A stretch of DNA of 64,000 bases, taken from Pseudobdellovibrionaceae bacterium. Its GTDB lineage: Bacteria; Bdellovibrionota; Bdellovibrionia; Bdellovibrionales; Bdellovibrionaceae. The DNA lies in contig CANFQX010000001.1 in assembly GCA_947449255.1 (NCBI GenBank), positions 284,606 to 348,605 of the forward strand, given 5' to 3'. Position 1 is the stretch's first letter, and every line of letters begins with the position of its first letter. This document shows, one piece after another, positions 14,105-23,728 of this stretch. The notes under the pieces are model-generated. The model worked only from the letters and a program-made list of their open reading frames with translations, was not told the DNA's origin and searched no databases. The position numbers and the translations under genes are program-made.

Positions 14105-16213
14105 ATGATGTCGCAACGTAAAATTTTGATCACCTGTGCCCTGCCCTATGCCAATGGAAATATTCATATTGGGCATTTGGTGGAATATCTTCAAGCTGAT
14201 TTTTGGGCACGTTTTCAAAATATGCGCGGCCATGAGTGCACTTATATTTGTGCGGATGACACCCATGGCACTCCCATCATGGTGAAAGCCCGGGAACTGG
14301 GAATTACACCCGAAGAATATATTGCGCAAAGCTTTCAAGAGCACACTCAAGATTTTGCCGATTTTCAGGTTCATTTTTCTCATTATGGCTCGACCAACTC
14401 TCCTGAAAATAAAGCTCTCTGTGAGTATTTCTATAAAAAAATGGTCGAGGGAAATCACACGCGCTCGCAAGCGATTCAGCAGTTGTTCTGTGAACATGAT
14501 AAAATGTTTTTACCAGATCGCTTTGTAAAGGGCACTTGCCCAAAATGCGCGGCCCGCGAACAGTATGGGGACTCCTGTGATGTTTGTGGTGCGACTTACA
14601 CCCCGGCAGAACTTAAAGATGTGCATTGCTCGCTCTGTGGAACCGCGCCCATTTTAAAAGACAGCGAAAGTATTTTCTTTAAGCTCAACGATTTTAAAGA
14701 CTATCTTGAAAAATGGATTCCAGCACATTGTTCCTCTGAAATTTCAAAAAAAATGCTCGAATGGTTCAATGAAGATCTGCATGATTTAGATATTTCCCGA
14801 GATGAACCTTATTTTGGTTTTGCAATCCCTGGAACGAACAATAAAAAATTCTTCTATGTTTGGGTGGACGCTCCGATGGGTTATATGTCCACGACTGAAC
14901 AATGGGCCAAAACTCAAGGAAAAACCTTAATAGACATATGGCAGGATCCTTCCCGCGAAATTTATCATTTCATCGGCAAAGACATTGCCAGATTCCACAC
15001 CATTTTCTGGCCGTCCTTTTTGAAGGCCGCCGAACTGCGAGCGCCCAATCATGTCTTCGTCCATGGTCATCTCATGGTCAATGGCGAAAAAATGTCAAAA
15101 TCGAAAGGCACTTTTATTGCCGCTCGCACCTACTTGAAACATTTAAATCCTGAATACCTGCGCTACTATTATGCGACGAAATTAAATAGCTCTGTCGATG
15201 ATATCGATCTTAATCTTGAGGATTTTGTGGCCCGAGTGAATTCGGATCTGATTGGAAAAATCACGAACTTAGGCTCTCGTGGCGGCCAAATGTTGAAAAA
15301 GAAAATGGACGGCCTCATGAGCACTCCGGATCCAGAAGGGATGAATTTAATTATTCAAGCCCAACAAACTGGAAAGCTTATCGCCAGCCATTTTGAGGCG
15401 CGTGATTTTGGCAAGGCCATTCATGAAATTCGTGGCATTGCCGATGATGCCAACAGATACTTTGACGAGAAAGCTCCTTGGAAAAATCTCGAGCAAGATC
15501 CACAGGCCACGAAGCAAGTTCTAACCACCACCTTGAATATCTTTAGAATGCTGGCCATTTATCTAAAGCCCATTTTGCCCAACTACACTTTAAAAGTTTC
15601 TAAGCTTTTGAATGAGGCTGATTATCAGTGGTCTGACATTGAAACCGTTCTTATGAATTGTCCTATCAATGACTATGAACATCTTGCCACTCGCATAGAG
15701 ACAGACAAAGTGAATGCCATGGTTGAGGAAAGCCGCAAGATCAACGAAGATCTTCAGCTTGCCAAAAAGGCGGCCTCCACAGCCGACAATCAAACTCAAG
15801 CTTCGAACAAAAACAAAACTGCTGCAGCAACAGGGAATGCAAAATCGGGAGCAGCGACACCAACTGCAAGTTCTGACAAACCTGCAGAGATCGATTTTTC
15901 TGATTTTGAAAAAGTCGAGCTCAGAATTGGACAAGTCATCGAAGCTGAAGAAATTAAAGAGGCTGATAAGCTTTTAAAACTCAAAGTGGATATTGGCGGC
16001 GGACAGGTTCGACAAATCATTGCGGGAATAAAAGCAGCTTACAAAGCGGAAGATCTTTTGGGCCGAAAACTTTTGGTCTGTGTTAATTTAAAACCTCGAA
16101 AAATGAAATTTGGTATTTCAGAAGGCATGGTTTTAGCTGCTGGAAATGGCGGCAGTGATCTTTTTGTATTGGCTGCGGATGAGGGTGCTCAAGTCGGCCA
16201 ACGGGTCAAATAA
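14105..16213 (+). CDS. metG: Methionyl-tRNA synthetase with C-terminal tRNA-binding domain
   Basis: Class I aminoacyl-tRNA synthetase that charges initiator and elongator tRNA-Met. The 702-residue product has the HIGH motif at 21-24 (GNIHIGH), two zinc-binding Cys pairs (CPKC/CDVC and CSLC with its partner), the WVDAPMGYMS methionine pocket, and KMSKS at 329-333. The anticodon-binding helical domain follows. An Ala/Thr/Lys-rich linker joins it to a C-terminal Trbp111/EMAP-type domain (DFSDFEKVELRIGQV, KPRKMKFGISEGMVLAAG) that helps dimerisation and tRNA binding. The ribosome binding site is GAGAAGGAG. The stop codon overlaps the start of the methyltransferase gene in TAATG. Confidence 0.97.
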   Translation: MMSQRKILITCALPYANGNIHIGHLVEYLQADFWARFQNMRGHECTYICADDTHGTPIMVKARELGITPEEYIAQSFQEHTQDFADFQVHFSHYGSTNSPENKALCEYFYKKMVEGNHTRSQAIQQLFCEHDKMFLPDRFVKGTCPKCAAREQYGDSCDVCGATYTPAELKDVHCSLCGTAPILKDSESIFFKLNDFKDYLEKWIPAHCSSEISKKMLEWFNEDLHDLDISRDEPYFGFAIPGTNNKKFFYVWVDAPMGYMSTTEQWAKTQGKTLIDIWQDPSREIYHFIGKDIARFHTIFWPSFLKAAELRAPNHVFVHGHLMVNGEKMSKSKGTFIAARTYLKHLNPEYLRYYYATKLNSSVDDIDLNLEDFVARVNSDLIGKITNLGSRGGQMLKKKMDGLMSTPDPEGMNLIIQAQQTGKLIASHFEARDFGKAIHEIRGIADDANRYFDEKAPWKNLEQDPQATKQVLTTTLNIFRMLAIYLKPILPNYTLKVSKLLNEADYQWSDIETVLMNCPINDYEHLATRIETDKVNAMVEESRKINEDLQLAKKAASTADNQTQASNKNKTAAATGNAKSGAATPTASSDKPAEIDFSDFEKVELRIGQVIEAEEIKEADKLLKLKVDIGGGQVRQIIAGIKAAYKAEDLLGRKLLVCVNLKPRKMKFGISEGMVLAAGNGGSDLFVLAADEGAQVGQRVK

Positions 16214-17022
16214 TGGATCCTCGAAATAGAAAACAAATTGAAACCATTCATCGCCTGGGCTTAAAACTTGAAAAGTCAACCACAGGCGAACTTCAGTTTT
16301 CTATGAATCAAGAAAGCCTTTTTGACTTGCGTCAACTTGAACATCTAAAGAACTTGATTTCAAATCTCAGCAGCTCTGAGGATCTTGACCTTGCAAGACT
16401 GGCTTCCATTGAAAAACACCTGACACCAGGGATGACCTTAAAACATTTTGTCAGTTTTATGATTCCCTTTGAGCGCCTCTTGCATAAAAATTTGCAAGAC
16501 GATGATTTTTTGGTTTCAAGCCAAGATCACCCTGCAGCCCAGGCCAATCTTGCCAAGTTCCCACTGGTCTTGGTTCTTGATAATATCCGCTCCGCATTCA
16601 ATGTGGGTTCCATCTTTCGGACGGCAGAATGTCTTGGCGCAAAAAAAATTATGCTGTGTGGATACACACCACTGCCCACGCAATGGAAAGTTGAAAAAAC
16701 CGCCATGGGCACCGAAGATTATTTGGAATGGGAAGAGGGTGGAAAGACCTTCGATTGCATTCAAAATCTAAAGCAACAAGGTTATTGGATCATTGCCCTG
16801 GAAACGGCTGAAAAAGCCCAGGACCTTTACTTGGAATTTCCACATCAACCGACAGCCTTTATTTTTGGAAATGAACGCTTTGGACTCGATCCTGAGATCT
16901 TAAAAATAGCAGACGATATTCGCATCATACCGCTTCATGGTCGAAAAAATTCTTTAAATGTAGGCGTCACAGCAGCCATCGCTGGTTTTGAATGGGTTCG
17001 ACAGTGGAAAATCAAAAAATAA
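16213..17022 (+). CDS. TrmH/SpoU-family RNA 2'-O-methyltransferase
   Basis: A 269-residue knotted SPOUT methyltransferase that uses SAM to methylate the 2'-OH of a ribose in tRNA or rRNA. The three SpoU motifs are clear: DNIRSAFNVGSIFRTAE near residue 122 (RNA-binding Asn and Arg), FIFGNERFGLDPEIL, and IPLHGRKNSLNVGVTAAIA near the C-terminus. About 110 extra N-terminal residues form a helical extension of unknown role. It overlaps the metG stop by one base and ends two bases before the trmO start, so all three genes form one unit devoted to tRNA and translation. The target nucleotide is not predicted. Confidence 0.9.
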   Translation: MDPRNRKQIETIHRLGLKLEKSTTGELQFSMNQESLFDLRQLEHLKNLISNLSSSEDLDLARLASIEKHLTPGMTLKHFVSFMIPFERLLHKNLQDDDFLVSSQDHPAAQANLAKFPLVLVLDNIRSAFNVGSIFRTAECLGAKKIMLCGYTPLPTQWKVEKTAMGTEDYLEWEEGGKTFDCIQNLKQQGYWIIALETAEKAQDLYLEFPHQPTAFIFGNERFGLDPEILKIADDIRIIPLHGRKNSLNVGVTAAIAGFEWVRQWKIKK

Positions 17023-17024
17023 AA

Positions 17025-17795
17025 ATGACTGCTCTTGGACATTTTATAAGCGATCAAGTTCACGCTTACGAAGCCGGTCGGCAACCTGATGCCGCGCACT
17101 CTTTGGGTTGTATTCAATTGAACTCTGGTTTTAATTTTGAACAAGCGCTGATCGGCCTAGAGGGCTGTGCAAGGATTTGGGTTCTTTTTGTTTTTCATCA
17201 CAATGAGCATTGGAAGCCGATGGTCCTGCCACCCCGAGGATTAAGTCATAAAATCGGCGTCTTTGCGACCAGGTCCCCTTACCGTCCCAATCCCATTGGC
17301 ATGAGCTGTTTAAAAATAGAGCGTATAGATACAGCCAACTTGCGCATTTACGTTGAGGGCGCAGATATTTTAGATGGGTCGCCGATCTTGGACATTAAGC
17401 CTTATATCGCCTATGCCGATTCATTTCCTGCTTGCGAGCCTGATTGGCTAAAAACAGCAGAAAAATTTCAGGTGCACTTTTCTGCAAGAACAGAAGAACA
17501 ATTAAACTGGTTGGAAGCGAAGGGTGTTTCGCAATTGCGGGGTTTTCTTTTACACCAATTGGAGTACGAGCCCACCAATTTTAAGAAAAAACGTTTGATA
17601 AATAAATCATCACAAAATTTTGTGCTTGCCTACCGCACGTGGAGAGCCGAATTTCAATTGATGGATAAGAATGTCAGTGTGATTCAAATTTTTTCTGGAT
17701 ACTCAGAGATGGATTTAGCAAACAATGAAGATCTTTATTTAGATAAAGAACTTCATTGTTTATTTAAGAAACGCTTTTTCTCTGAGACTATTTAA
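17025..17795 (+). CDS. trmO: tRNA (adenine-N6)-methyltransferase TrmO (TsaA/YaeB family)
   Basis: A 256-residue single-sheeted beta-barrel SAM-dependent methyltransferase; the family methylates N6 of the t6A37 modification in tRNA-Thr. The start at 17025, two bases after the previous stop, is preferred to one at 16992 that would overlap it by 31 bp. Family signatures are ARIWVLFVFHHNEHW, GVFATRSPYRPNPIGMS (the most diagnostic) and ILDGSPILDIKPYIAYADS. A C-terminal domain of about 100 residues resembles that of the E. coli protein. It closes the metG-methyltransferase-trmO unit and faces the RCC1-repeat gene. Confidence 0.9.
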   Translation: MTALGHFISDQVHAYEAGRQPDAAHSLGCIQLNSGFNFEQALIGLEGCARIWVLFVFHHNEHWKPMVLPPRGLSHKIGVFATRSPYRPNPIGMSCLKIERIDTANLRIYVEGADILDGSPILDIKPYIAYADSFPACEPDWLKTAEKFQVHFSARTEEQLNWLEAKGVSQLRGFLLHQLEYEPTNFKKKRLINKSSQNFVLAYRTWRAEFQLMDKNVSVIQIFSGYSEMDLANNEDLYLDKELHCLFKKRFFSETI

Positions 17796-17815
17796 AATAA
17801 TTTAAGGTCATTGAC

Positions 17816-20800
17816 TTAGGGCGCCGCCTGCATCACGGGCCTAGGGAGCCACAACATCGAAGCGCTATTTATCGCGCTTTTCACACTATCGCCCCAGCAT
17901 TTAATCAGCCCAGTCGTTGTTACACCGCAGGCAAAATCTTTGCCAACACTGACTTTGCCATAGGCCGTTCCCGAATCAATGATTGCGGGACTGGTTCCGC
18001 TCATTTGCCCCCAGCATTTCAAAATTCCCTCAGTCGTGATGCCGCAGGTGTCATTATCTCCTGCAGATATATCAATATAGGTAGTTCCAACATCAATATT
18101 TGCGGGAGCAGTCGTTGGAGAAAATGGTGATGTGCCATTCCCAACTTGTCCCGATATGTTAGCCCCCCAGCATTTCAAATCTCCAGCAGCCGTGATTCCA
18201 CAGGCATGAAAAACAGCCACTGTGACACTGTCATATTGGACCCCTCTATCCACATCGACAGGGGTTAGTCGTTGGATTTGTGTTTTATCACCAACCTGAT
18301 TTAAATTATTTTGTCCCCAGCATTTCAAAGCTCCTGCCGTCGTGATTGCACAGCTTGTTGCCCCGGACTTAGATATCGCCACCTTAGAGTACTTTAATCC
18401 GCCACTAACAATCACAGGAGACTCACGACTTGCCGTTGTCCCATCGCCCAATTGCCCATTTCCATTTTGCCCCCAGCATTTCAAAACACCAAGACTGGTG
18501 ATTCCGCATGTATATCCTATGCCGGCAGAAATTTGAGTGTAGGTGCTTTCAGAATCTAGGACATGAGGAGTTTTAATTTGAACATTTGCGCCTGGGCCAC
18601 ACTCGTTAAGGTAGTTGCTCCCCCAGCATTTTAGAATTCCTGCCGTTGAAATTGCACAAGTGTGATCCGCTGAAATTGAAAACTGTGAATATTCACCGCC
18701 AACATCGACAGCCCTTGGGGTAGCATTTTGCATCAATCCCCGGCCCCCATTACCCCAGCATTTTAACGCCTTTGTATTCGTGATTGCACAGTTCCCGGAC
18801 AAACCTACATCGATACTGCTGTAGATAGCGCTGTTGTCGACAACAAGTGTTGGTGCTTTTATTATGTCATTGGTCGTGCCTTTCCCCAATTGGCTATAGG
18901 TGTTGTCTCCCCAACAATACAATCGGCCTGAGGCTTTAATGGCACAGGTGTGATTATTTCCTGTACTCAAATTAATAAAGCTGGAACTCGAGATCACTTC
19001 TTGAGGCAAAGATCCATGGATATGACCTTGGTTTTTCTGGTCGGCGATTTGACTATTATCATTATTACCCCAACAGCGGATTTTTCCCGTTGTGGAAAGT
19101 CCACAACCATGCTGATTTCCCAGGTCAAGTTGGGTGTAAGAATAATCTGAATCTATCGTCATTGGCGACAAAACCTGTGATGGCGAAGAAACGCCTAAAC
19201 TAAAAAATTCATTTTTACCCCAACAACGAATTTTATTCGCAGCCGTCACACCGCAGGTTTTATATACACGCGCACCAATAGAGATATAATTAGTGCCTGA
19301 ATCGATCACCTTGGGGGCAGTGCTTGGAGAAGTCGTCCCATCGCCAATTTGACCATAAAAATTATTTCCCCAGCATTTTAAGACATTGCCAGTGGTGATC
19401 GCACAAATATGCGAATTCCCCACGCTGACTGATTTGTAGGCGACACCGCTATCAACAACAGTGGGTGAATAATTATAACCATAGATTACAAATTTTGCTC
19501 CCCAGCATTTTAGAATTCCTTGGGTTGTAAGGCCACAGCTTGTACTGTTCCCCACTGAAACTTCGGAGTAAGTCTCACTCGCATCCACAGCCACAGGGAA
19601 ATTGCTATCACCACCAGAAATAAGGCCAATTCCCAGTCGTCCGTTACTATTACTTCCCCAGCACTTAAGCAACCCGGTGGCCGTAATCCCGCACGAATTA
19701 TTTGCTCCAACCGAAACCTTGCTATAATTATTTGCATTATCTACGGACACAGGACTATTTTTGCTGCTGGTCGTTCCATCTCCAAGCTGCCCCACTGAAT
19801 TGCTCCCCCAGCATTTCAATTTGCCGCTGGTCGTGATGGCACAAGTGCTATTGTCGCCGGCACTCACCATGGAATAAAGAAAATCATTGAGGTTTCCTCC
19901 GTCACTGTCATTGATGCGGTTCTCCTGCGCAGCAACAGCCTCAACAGCGGCATGATCCGTCCCCGTCAGCCTGATGATCAGACTTTTTGAGGCATTGGAT
20001 GAAAGATTTCTTAGAGTGCTGTAAGTGACAGATGCAGAGCTCTGTCCTGCGGGAATGGTGACGGAACCTGAAATTAAATTGTGATCACTTGCGGTGGCCG
20101 TGCCCTCGACAACATAAGAAACGACGACCGGATAGGGTTTGATATCACTGACCACTAGCGTGAAGGACTGTGCTGCATTTTCTGTCATCACCGAACCTGA
20201 GTCAGAAAAATAAACATAGGCCAAATTGTCTTTAATCCAAGTGTTTTTCCAAAATGACAAATAACGGGTGTTGGTTTTACCGGTCACACAGAGGGTTAAA
20301 TTACTGCCATTAGGAAATTGGGTCAGACTATCCGTCAGTGAATTTATAATATCAACGGCTGATCCATAATTGATGTAAGACGCACAATCATCGGTCGCTT
20401 CGCTAAATAATTTGTACCTGTACTGGGTCACATTGGTCGATGCCACAGCTATATTCAAGGCGGCTGAAGAATCCACAGTTTCTGGAAGATTGGCAAGCCC
20501 CAAGGGTGAAAGTGCACTCAGAACCGGGGAAGAAGGCAAGGTCATAGTCACAACTTGTGGAGTCGTTGCAAGGTCCAATTGACTGGGCTGTGTCTTTAAA
20601 TAAAAGTTGCGTCGCGGTCCTGATTGCAAGTCCTCTAGCAAAGTTAAATTGATTGTGGCCGTGTCACTTCCCGATGGGAAGATCACTTTACTGTTCACTG
20701 CATTGAAATCTATCCCCTCGGTCGCGGTATTGGCCTCGGAAAAATAGGCCACCTCAAAAAGATCTAAACTGGGTGCGGACAATTTAAGATCATAAGTCAC

Positions 20801-21535
20801 ACTGCCCGCTGATGAAAACATTTGGCTTTGAGACACGACACTGGGTCCGGCTTGAAAAGGTGCTGTCGTGAACAGGGGGCCAACATTGTCTAAAGCATCT
20901 GTCGCGCGCAGCTGGACGGCATAGATTTTTCCATCAGTCAGAGCCAGTCCCACGATTTTTTGCGCCAGGGTGTTCCTATCAAAATTAAACCAATCCGTGA
21001 TGGCCAACTGATCTCCATATTGAATAACTCGGCCCTCAATTTTTTTCAATTCGGATGATGCATCACTGACATTGCCAATATCAAATTCTGGAGTCTGACC
21101 TAATTGAGAATGGTTGAATTTTAATTGAGTCTGGGCAATGGTGGGACCCGTTCGGTCAATCAGGATTGGTAAAGAGATGCACTCGCTGACAAATTTCGAA
21201 CTGTTACGAAACACTATGAAAATGGTATGTGCACCATCTGTTTCAGGCAAATTGATCGTTTTTACTGTGGCGTAAGGTCCCCATTTTGCATTGAGGGGCC
21301 GACAAGGCTCGTTGATAAAAAAAGCAACTTCCACTGCATCTTGGGAAGACAATAGGACATTTAAGGAGCGGCTGGATGTCACAGTCCTGTGATCCTGAAT
21401 TTCCGCCAAACCTTTCGGATTGTTTTCAGGGCCAAAGACAACAGACTGTTTCTTTTCTAAACAAGAAACCTGAAATGCCAGCATGAAAATAACAAAGGCA
21501 ACATCCATTGCCGCCTTAAAGCTCATTTTAATCAT
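17816..21535 (-). CDS. Large lipoprotein with Calx-beta-like domains and 14 RCC1-type repeats
   Basis: A 1,239-residue exported protein. The signal sequence ends in the lipobox FQVSC, so it should be lipid-anchored. Residues about 60-230 look like Ig-like or beta-sandwich domains. Calx-beta-like strands follow at about 240-330 (ATEGIDFNAVNSKVIFPSG) and 450-550 (ATASDHNLISGSVTIPAGQ). From about residue 555 to the end there are 14 RCC1-type repeats of 35-50 residues, most opening with a C-x-I-T segment and carrying L-K-C-W-G about 12 residues later; the last copy is short. RCC1 repeats build seven-bladed propellers, and 14 would make two. Nothing suggests a Ran-exchange role; surface binding is more likely. 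The gene is single and ends facing trmO. Confidence 0.88.
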   Translation of the reverse strand: MIKMSFKAAMDVAFVIFMLAFQVSCLEKKQSVVFGPENNPKGLAEIQDHRTVTSSRSLNVLLSSQDAVEVAFFINEPCRPLNAKWGPYATVKTINLPETDGAHTIFIVFRNSSKFVSECISLPILIDRTGPTIAQTQLKFNHSQLGQTPEFDIGNVSDASSELKKIEGRVIQYGDQLAITDWFNFDRNTLAQKIVGLALTDGKIYAVQLRATDALDNVGPLFTTAPFQAGPSVVSQSQMFSSAGSVTYDLKLSAPSLDLFEVAYFSEANTATEGIDFNAVNSKVIFPSGSDTATINLTLLEDLQSGPRRNFYLKTQPSQLDLATTPQVVTMTLPSSPVLSALSPLGLANLPETVDSSAALNIAVASTNVTQYRYKLFSEATDDCASYINYGSAVDIINSLTDSLTQFPNGSNLTLCVTGKTNTRYLSFWKNTWIKDNLAYVYFSDSGSVMTENAAQSFTLVVSDIKPYPVVVSYVVEGTATASDHNLISGSVTIPAGQSSASVTYSTLRNLSSNASKSLIIRLTGTDHAAVEAVAAQENRINDSDGGNLNDFLYSMVSAGDNSTCAITTSGKLKCWGSNSVGQLGDGTTSSKNSPVSVDNANNYSKVSVGANNSCGITATGLLKCWGSNSNGRLGIGLISGGDSNFPVAVDASETYSEVSVGNSTSCGLTTQGILKCWGAKFVIYGYNYSPTVVDSGVAYKSVSVGNSHICAITTGNVLKCWGNNFYGQIGDGTTSPSTAPKVIDSGTNYISIGARVYKTCGVTAANKIRCWGKNEFFSLGVSSPSQVLSPMTIDSDYSYTQLDLGNQHGCGLSTTGKIRCWGNNDNSQIADQKNQGHIHGSLPQEVISSSSFINLSTGNNHTCAIKASGRLYCWGDNTYSQLGKGTTNDIIKAPTLVVDNSAIYSSIDVGLSGNCAITNTKALKCWGNGGRGLMQNATPRAVDVGGEYSQFSISADHTCAISTAGILKCWGSNYLNECGPGANVQIKTPHVLDSESTYTQISAGIGYTCGITSLGVLKCWGQNGNGQLGDGTTASRESPVIVSGGLKYSKVAISKSGATSCAITTAGALKCWGQNNLNQVGDKTQIQRLTPVDVDRGVQYDSVTVAVFHACGITAAGDLKCWGANISGQVGNGTSPFSPTTAPANIDVGTTYIDISAGDNDTCGITTEGILKCWGQMSGTSPAIIDSGTAYGKVSVGKDFACGVTTTGLIKCWGDSVKSAINSASMLWLPRPVMQAAP

Positions 21536-21796
21536 GTCTTAATTATCGGCAGAATTATTCTGCCACTGAAGAGCAAAGACTTGTGATCACCACAACCGCT
21601 GTCTTATTCTGAAACAAAAATTATTTTTATTTGTTTAGGCCTTTGATTGCACTTTCATAAACTCGACGGAGGTCCCCAAAACAGCTCTGCTCTTGTCTAG
21701 ATTTACATCACTACTCTTGAGATTCTAAATAAAAAAACCGAACACATCAACAACCGGAAAATGCCTTTACTCTTCTCGAAAAGAAAGGGGGAAAAT

Positions 21797-22615
21797 ATGA
21801 ATCTTGCGGCTATTTTAGGATTGCTTTTTTCAATTGCCATTGGAACTTACTCGATTCTGGAATCGACAAAAAATCCAAAACTATTCCTTAATGGACATGC
21901 TATTATTATCGTCCTTGGAGGTACGTTCACCGTCGGGCTGCTCTCTTTTCCCTTTGCCCGGCTTTTTGCCGCCTTCAAGATTGTCGTGCGAAAAGTTTTT
22001 GGACGAGAAAAATTAGATTATCTCGGTGTCATCAAGCAAATTGTCGAAATTTCTATAGCTTATCGCAATGATCCAAAATCTGTTATGGGCCTTCTCTCTC
22101 CCAAAACACATCCCTTTCTCACTGATGGAATCAAGCTCATTGTTGATTATGGATTCAATGCCCAGGAAATCGATGCGATTCTTGAAAACTCTGTGGCCGG
22201 AAAGAAAAAAAGAGACCGTGAAGAAGTCAAAGTTTGGCACACTCTTTCTAGATTTCCACCCGCCTTTGGACTTTTAGGTGCCACACTAGGGATGATTTCA
22301 CTGCTAGAAACTTTAGGTGAACCTGGCTCTCAGGACCGCATTGGTCCTGCAATGGCAACAGCCCTGGTCGCAACTTTTTATGGTTTGATGGCAGCCAATC
22401 TTATTTTTATTCCCATCGCTGAGCGCCTTGCCGAAGTCTCTTCCAACGACATCATTTTACGAAATATAATAAAAAGAGGCATTATTCTTGTTGCCGAAAA
22501 GAAACACCCTTCTTATATCGATGAGTATTTGAATTCATTCTTACCGCCTGGAGCCAGGGCCAACTCTGGTCAAGGTCCAGAAAATGTAACGAGCAAAGGG
22601 CCTTTGAAGGCATAA
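21797..22615 (+). CDS. motA: MotA-type stator protein
   Basis: Inner-membrane component of an ion-driven stator complex (MotA5MotB2) that converts ion flow into torque. The ATG at 21797 is chosen for the AAAGGGGG site just before it and because it starts the typical first transmembrane helix (MNLAAILGLLFSIAIGTYSI). The product is 272 residues, normal for the family. Four transmembrane helices are visible; between TM2 and TM3 is the charged cytoplasmic domain (HPFLTDGIKLIVDYGF), and TM3/TM4 carry the conserved Pro-Gly set in FPPAFGLLGATLGMISLLE. It is followed by motB after 63 bp. Bdellovibrio is known to have several MotAB pairs. No flagellar rod, hook or export gene lies in the window. Confidence 0.93.
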   Translation: MNLAAILGLLFSIAIGTYSILESTKNPKLFLNGHAIIIVLGGTFTVGLLSFPFARLFAAFKIVVRKVFGREKLDYLGVIKQIVEISIAYRNDPKSVMGLLSPKTHPFLTDGIKLIVDYGFNAQEIDAILENSVAGKKKRDREEVKVWHTLSRFPPAFGLLGATLGMISLLETLGEPGSQDRIGPAMATALVATFYGLMAANLIFIPIAERLAEVSSNDIILRNIIKRGIILVAEKKHPSYIDEYLNSFLPPGARANSGQGPENVTSKGPLKA

Positions 22616-22678
22616 CAGCCAAATAAAATGAAATGGGTAGAACAAACCAAGATAGAAAAAAGAAAGGAGTGAAAAAAT

Positions 22679-23728
22679 ATGAGCGATCACAATGATTCCG
22701 ATGATGAAAATTCAATGGCTCACGATGAAAGCAACTGGCTTGTTTCTTATGCCGATATGATGACACTTCTCTTCGGTTTTTTTGTATTGATGTACTCCCT
22801 TTCTCGCCTTGATCCCAGTAAATATGTGGTTATCAGTAAAGACATTGCAAAATATTTTGGCGGTCAGGTCAAGTTTGGCAGCCAGGCTGGACAAAAAGTG
22901 ACAATTGATAAACTCAACGAGGTGCTCTTGTCTATGGGTCTTGTGGCTGGACAAAGTAAAGATTTTCAAATTCAGGCAGGAGATGAAAACTCTATTTTAT
23001 TAAAGTTGAAGGATGCCGTTTTGTTTGCGCCAGGCAGTGATCAATTGAGCGAACTCAGTCGAGATATGCTCGAAAAAGTTGAAGTCACCTTAGCAAATTT
23101 TAAAGATCTCACCATGGTCAATATCGAAGGGCACACGGATGACAATCCAATCACCAGCGCTCGCTTCCCTTCCAATTGGGAACTTTCAAGTGCGCGCAGT
23201 GCTCGAATTGCACGCCTCTTTTTTGAAAAGGGACTGAAGCAGGCTCAACTAGTTTCTGAGGGCTATGCGGAGTCACGCCCCCTCGTTCCAAATCGTGATG
23301 ACGAAGGGACTGCCATTCCGGAAAACCAATCCTTAAATCGTCGAGTCGTGATTCGATTAAAATTTGAGAATCCCCAAGCTCAGAATGCCAATGCAAAAAT
23401 GGTTCTTGAAAAAATTGGTGCTGAAGTTATCCAAGGAAAACCAAAATCACCTACAGAGGATGCCACCAAGATCAGCGAGACTACGAAGGAACAGCGTCTA
23501 GCTCCCGACGCAGATCTAGATACTAGATTCCAAGAGGCGCAAGCCAGACTGGAGGAGGCAAAAAAGAAACTTCGCAGTACGGATGAAGAAAAACGCAAGA
23601 AACTAAAAATAGAGGACCTGGAGAAAAAAATAAAAGACGTCGAGAATAAAATTCAGCAAGGTGCCACCGCTCCAACTGGCGAAACGACGACCACCGCAGC
23701 TCCGAAAAAACAGGAAGGCGCAAAATGA
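22679..23728 (+). CDS. motB: MotB-type stator protein with OmpA-like peptidoglycan-binding domain
   Basis: Stator partner of MotA, anchoring the complex to peptidoglycan. The 349-residue protein has an acidic N-terminus, one transmembrane helix with the ion-binding Asp26 in SYADMMTLLFGFFVLMYS, a plug/linker region, and an OmpA/MotB domain at about 115-235 (VNIEGHTDDNPI, NWELSSARSARIARLF, GYAESRPLVPN, NRRVVIRLKF). Beyond that, about 110 residues form a highly charged coiled-coil-like tail (RLEEAKKKLRSTDEEKRKK) and a Thr/Ala-rich end, longer than in flagellar MotB of E. coli. Its stop overlaps the next gene's ATG by 4 bp. The tail could contact a partner in the periplasm or reach further out. 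Confidence 0.93.
   Translation: MSDHNDSDDENSMAHDESNWLVSYADMMTLLFGFFVLMYSLSRLDPSKYVVISKDIAKYFGGQVKFGSQAGQKVTIDKLNEVLLSMGLVAGQSKDFQIQAGDENSILLKLKDAVLFAPGSDQLSELSRDMLEKVEVTLANFKDLTMVNIEGHTDDNPITSARFPSNWELSSARSARIARLFFEKGLKQAQLVSEGYAESRPLVPNRDDEGTAIPENQSLNRRVVIRLKFENPQAQNANAKMVLEKIGAEVIQGKPKSPTEDATKISETTKEQRLAPDADLDTRFQEAQARLEEAKKKLRSTDEEKRKKLKIEDLEKKIKDVENKIQQGATAPTGETTTTAAPKKQEGAK

Noticed and set aside
17816..21535. Reading the RCC1-type protein as a Ran exchange factor
   Set aside because: The protein is a predicted lipoprotein and bacteria have no Ran; RCC1-type propellers are used widely for binding.
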